Under the pieces are notes generated by a model. That model saw only the letters and a program-made list of their open reading frames with translations, did no database searches and was not told the origin of the DNA. Shown in pieces: positions 62,159-64,000 of a stretch of DNA of 64,000 nucleotides (positions are counted from its first letter, which is position 1; each line of letters starts with the position of its first letter). The stretch is from Saprolegnia diclina VS20 (Eukaryota > Oomycota > Saprolegniomycetes > Saprolegniales > Saprolegniaceae), in assembly GCF_000281045.1 (NCBI RefSeq), contig NW_008246110.1, positions 246,049-310,048 of the forward strand. The letters run 5' to 3'. A program made the position numbers and the translations under genes.

Positions 62159-64000
62159 ATGAGCCAGCCATGCCTACGGAACATGAGCTGCAAATGCCCC
62201 CTCTGCGCAGGAGAAGACCTGTCCGAGCTCCTCGCGCTGACCAAGACCATCTCGAGCAACATCCAGTACGGCGACGGGGACGAGGGCGACGAGCCACCGC
62301 CGCCTGCCCGAGGTGGCTTCATGGCCAACTCGCCTCCGCCAGCGCCCCGAAAGACATTCGTCGCCAACTCTCCGCCTGTCCAGGCTGCGAAGCGCGCGGC
62401 CGCGGCGCCGAAAGTCCCGCCACTCGAGTTGAAGGCCGCCGAGACAGCGCCGCCGCCACGAGCATCTCCCACACCGAGCGACGAGCCGAGCCCGAGCCAG
62501 GCGCCGCGACAGACGAGCGACGAGCCTCCGTTGGCGTTCGAAGCGCTTGAAGCCAAGGTGGCCGACAAGAACTGGAAAGTCCGAAAAGAGGCCTACGACG
62601 ACATGAAGCTCGCGTTCGAGACGGGGCGAGGCGTCGACGGCGGCAACCCGATCGAGTTCTTTGGCAAGATGGTCGACGACTCGAACGCCGCTGCGATGGA
62701 AGCCGGTCTTGCTGCCGTGCTTGCGTACACAAAAGAGGCGACGCCGCAGCAGTGGAGCAACAGTGTCATTGCGCGGACCATGACCAAGGTCGTTGACAAG
62801 TGCTTTACGGGCCGACCCGGCACGGTCAAGCTCGCGGAGGAGCTCGTGCTCGAGTACATCCACCAAGGCGGCGGCGAAGATACGATTGCAGCGCTTATCG
62901 AAGGCACGAAGAACAAGAAGCCCAAGGCACCTCCGCTGTGCGTGAGCTTGATGCTCGAGGCGCTCAAGACGTTTGGCCCGCGCGTCGTGCCGGTCCCTCC
63001 GCTCAAGGCGGCGCTTCCCGCGCTCTGCGAGTCGACCGTCAACAACGTGCGTCCGACGGCGCTCAAGGTCATTTGCGAACTGTACCGTTGGACAGGCCCG
63101 CCATTGGTCCAAGACATTGTCAATGGTCTCCGTCCAGCGCAAAAAACAGAGTACGAAGAGCTCATCAAGGACATCACACCCGGCCAGGCCACGGTCACGC
63201 GGTACGTCAAGGGCAAGGAGCCCCGCGCGGCCCCCGCGCCGCGTGGAGCTCCTGGCCGTGCGGCGGCCGCCGCCCCCGTGGCTGCCACCATGGACCCGCG
63301 CGACTTTGCCGAGACGATCGACCTGCTCGCTAAGCTACCGAAAACCGAGTTCAAGGCCAAGCTCGCGTTGCCCAAGTGGAGCGAGAAGGTCGCGGCGCTG
63401 CAGATCATTCTCGACACGGTTGGGTCGGTGCCCAAGCTCGCTTATGGCGACTTTGGCGACCTCGTGCACACCCTCAAGCTCTGCATGCAAGACGCCAACG
63501 TCAACATCACGGCCAAGTCGATTGAGGTCCTTGGCGTGCTCGCCGACGGTGTCCGCAAGCCCTTCTCGCAGTACGCGCGTCTCATGCTGCCGCTGCTCCT
63601 CAAGAAGCTCTCGGACAAGAAGTCGCTGATCCTCAACGCGACGCACCAGACGCTCGACATGTTTCTGCAGCATGCCTTGCCGCTCGACGCGATGATGGAC
63701 GAGATCAAGCTCTCGGTCGACGGCGCGACCAACAAGATTCCCGCGGCGCGCGGCCAAACCATTGCTTTTTTGCAGCGCGCGATCGCGAAGAAGTGGGTCA
63801 ACGTGATGGACGCCGCGCTCATCAAGACGCTCGGCGAGCTCTTTGCGAGCGGCATTGACGACTCGGACCCGGGCCTGCGCAAGGCCGGCGTCGAGGCCAT
63901 GGTCACACTCGTCGAGTCGTCGGACAGCGCGAGCCGCATGGTCAAGGCGACGCTGGACGGGCTCGAGAAGCGCCAGCCGCGCAGCTACAGGACGATCGAG
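62159..64000 (+). CDS. XMAP215/Dis1-family TOG-domain microtubule protein, 5' part (cut by window edge)
   Basis: Open frame of 614 codons from the ATG at 62159 to the last base with no stop. After a disordered Pro/Ala-rich leader of about 120 residues (MSQPCLRNMSCKCPLCAGED first), two TOG-type HEAT arrays are seen. The first begins FEALEAKVADKNWKVRKEAY and includes MVDDSNAAAMEAGLAAVLAY, then VNNVRPTALKVICELYRWTG; the second begins KLALPKWSEKVAALQIIL and includes LKLCMQDANVNITAKSIEVLGVLADG and KKLSDKKSLILNATHQTLDMF. In XMAP215/CKAP5 proteins TOG domains bind tubulin and speed plus-end growth. The first TOG is displaced from the N-terminus by the leader, which is longer than in the animal proteins. 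The rest (further TOGs, C-terminus) is outside the window. Identity is confident, completeness unknown. Confidence 0.92.
   Translation, partial: MSQPCLRNMSCKCPLCAGEDLSELLALTKTISSNIQYGDGDEGDEPPPPARGGFMANSPPPAPRKTFVANSPPVQAAKRAAAAPKVPPLELKAAETAPPPRASPTPSDEPSPSQAPRQTSDEPPLAFEALEAKVADKNWKVRKEAYDDMKLAFETGRGVDGGNPIEFFGKMVDDSNAAAMEAGLAAVLAYTKEATPQQWSNSVIARTMTKVVDKCFTGRPGTVKLAEELVLEYIHQGGGEDTIAALIEGTKNKKPKAPPLCVSLMLEALKTFGPRVVPVPPLKAALPALCESTVNNVRPTALKVICELYRWTGPPLVQDIVNGLRPAQKTEYEELIKDITPGQATVTRYVKGKEPRAAPAPRGAPGRAAAAAPVAATMDPRDFAETIDLLAKLPKTEFKAKLALPKWSEKVAALQIILDTVGSVPKLAYGDFGDLVHTLKLCMQDANVNITAKSIEVLGVLADGVRKPFSQYARLMLPLLLKKLSDKKSLILNATHQTLDMFLQHALPLDAMMDEIKLSVDGATNKIPAARGQTIAFLQRAIAKKWVNVMDAALIKTLGELFASGIDDSDPGLRKAGVEAMVTLVESSDSASRMVKATLDGLEKRQPRSYRTIE

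Overview
The window reads as nuclear DNA of an oomycete, most likely a saprolegnialean water mould (Aphanomyces/Saprolegnia/Achlya group). This is inferred from four things: compact gene spacing, strong G/C preference at third codon positions, tiny introns (mostly 35-57 nt, typically starting GTACG and ending CTAG or GTAG), and oomycete-type Inr+FPR core promoters just upstream of several start codons. The proteins are eukaryotic throughout. I recognised no tRNA, rRNA, CRISPR array or intact transposon.

Layout. 0-9 kb: a long K+ channel gene coding for two complete channel modules in one chain (+), the translation factor eIF2-alpha (+), and a dual-GAF cyclic-nucleotide phosphodiesterase (-). 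10-21 kb: a CAMK-like protein kinase (+), then a roughly 2,190-residue IQ/ankyrin/WW giant (-) and a PP2A B56 regulatory subunit (-) packed head to tail. 21-24 kb: two convergent HSF-type transcription factors of different design. 24-27 kb: gene-poor, with a broken zinc alcohol dehydrogenase copy. 27-33 kb: a START-like/FYVE protein, TIP41, CTP:phosphoethanolamine cytidylyltransferase with a membrane anchor, and a PhnA-family protein with a probable mitochondrial leader (all +). 33-39 kb: a secreted thaumatin-like protein (-), an orphan multi-pass membrane protein (+), a 2.7-kb gene desert and an AAAP amino-acid transporter (+). 41-51 kb: a surface protein with nine 64-residue cysteine-rich repeats (+), an ABCC transporter (+) and a kinesin-14 (+). 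51-56 kb: a 1,536-residue LRR/IQ protein (-). 56-61 kb: a peptide:N-glycanase with an extraordinary multi-domain build (+) and a small histone-fold-like gene (-). The right edge cuts an XMAP215/TOG microtubule protein (+).

Functional threads. Cyclic-nucleotide signalling is represented by channels with nucleotide-binding domains and a GAF-PDE within 9 kb of each other. The cytoskeleton is represented by kinesin-14, the TOG protein and two IQ-rich giants. PP2A/TOR signalling is represented by B56 and TIP41. Protein quality control is represented by the PNGase, eIF2-alpha and HSFs. No operon logic is expected; neighbours are probably not co-functional except by chance or shared promoters.

The most novel item is the PNGase-like protein at 56117-60442. 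Fourteen exons join in frame into 1,246 residues: ubiquitin-like fold, MABP-like region, zinc CxxC pairs and catalytic Cys/His/Asp core, AZUL-like zinc finger, laminin-G/ConA-like domain, jacalin-like lectin, and a C-terminal PUB domain. All gene models are by eye, with no transcript data.
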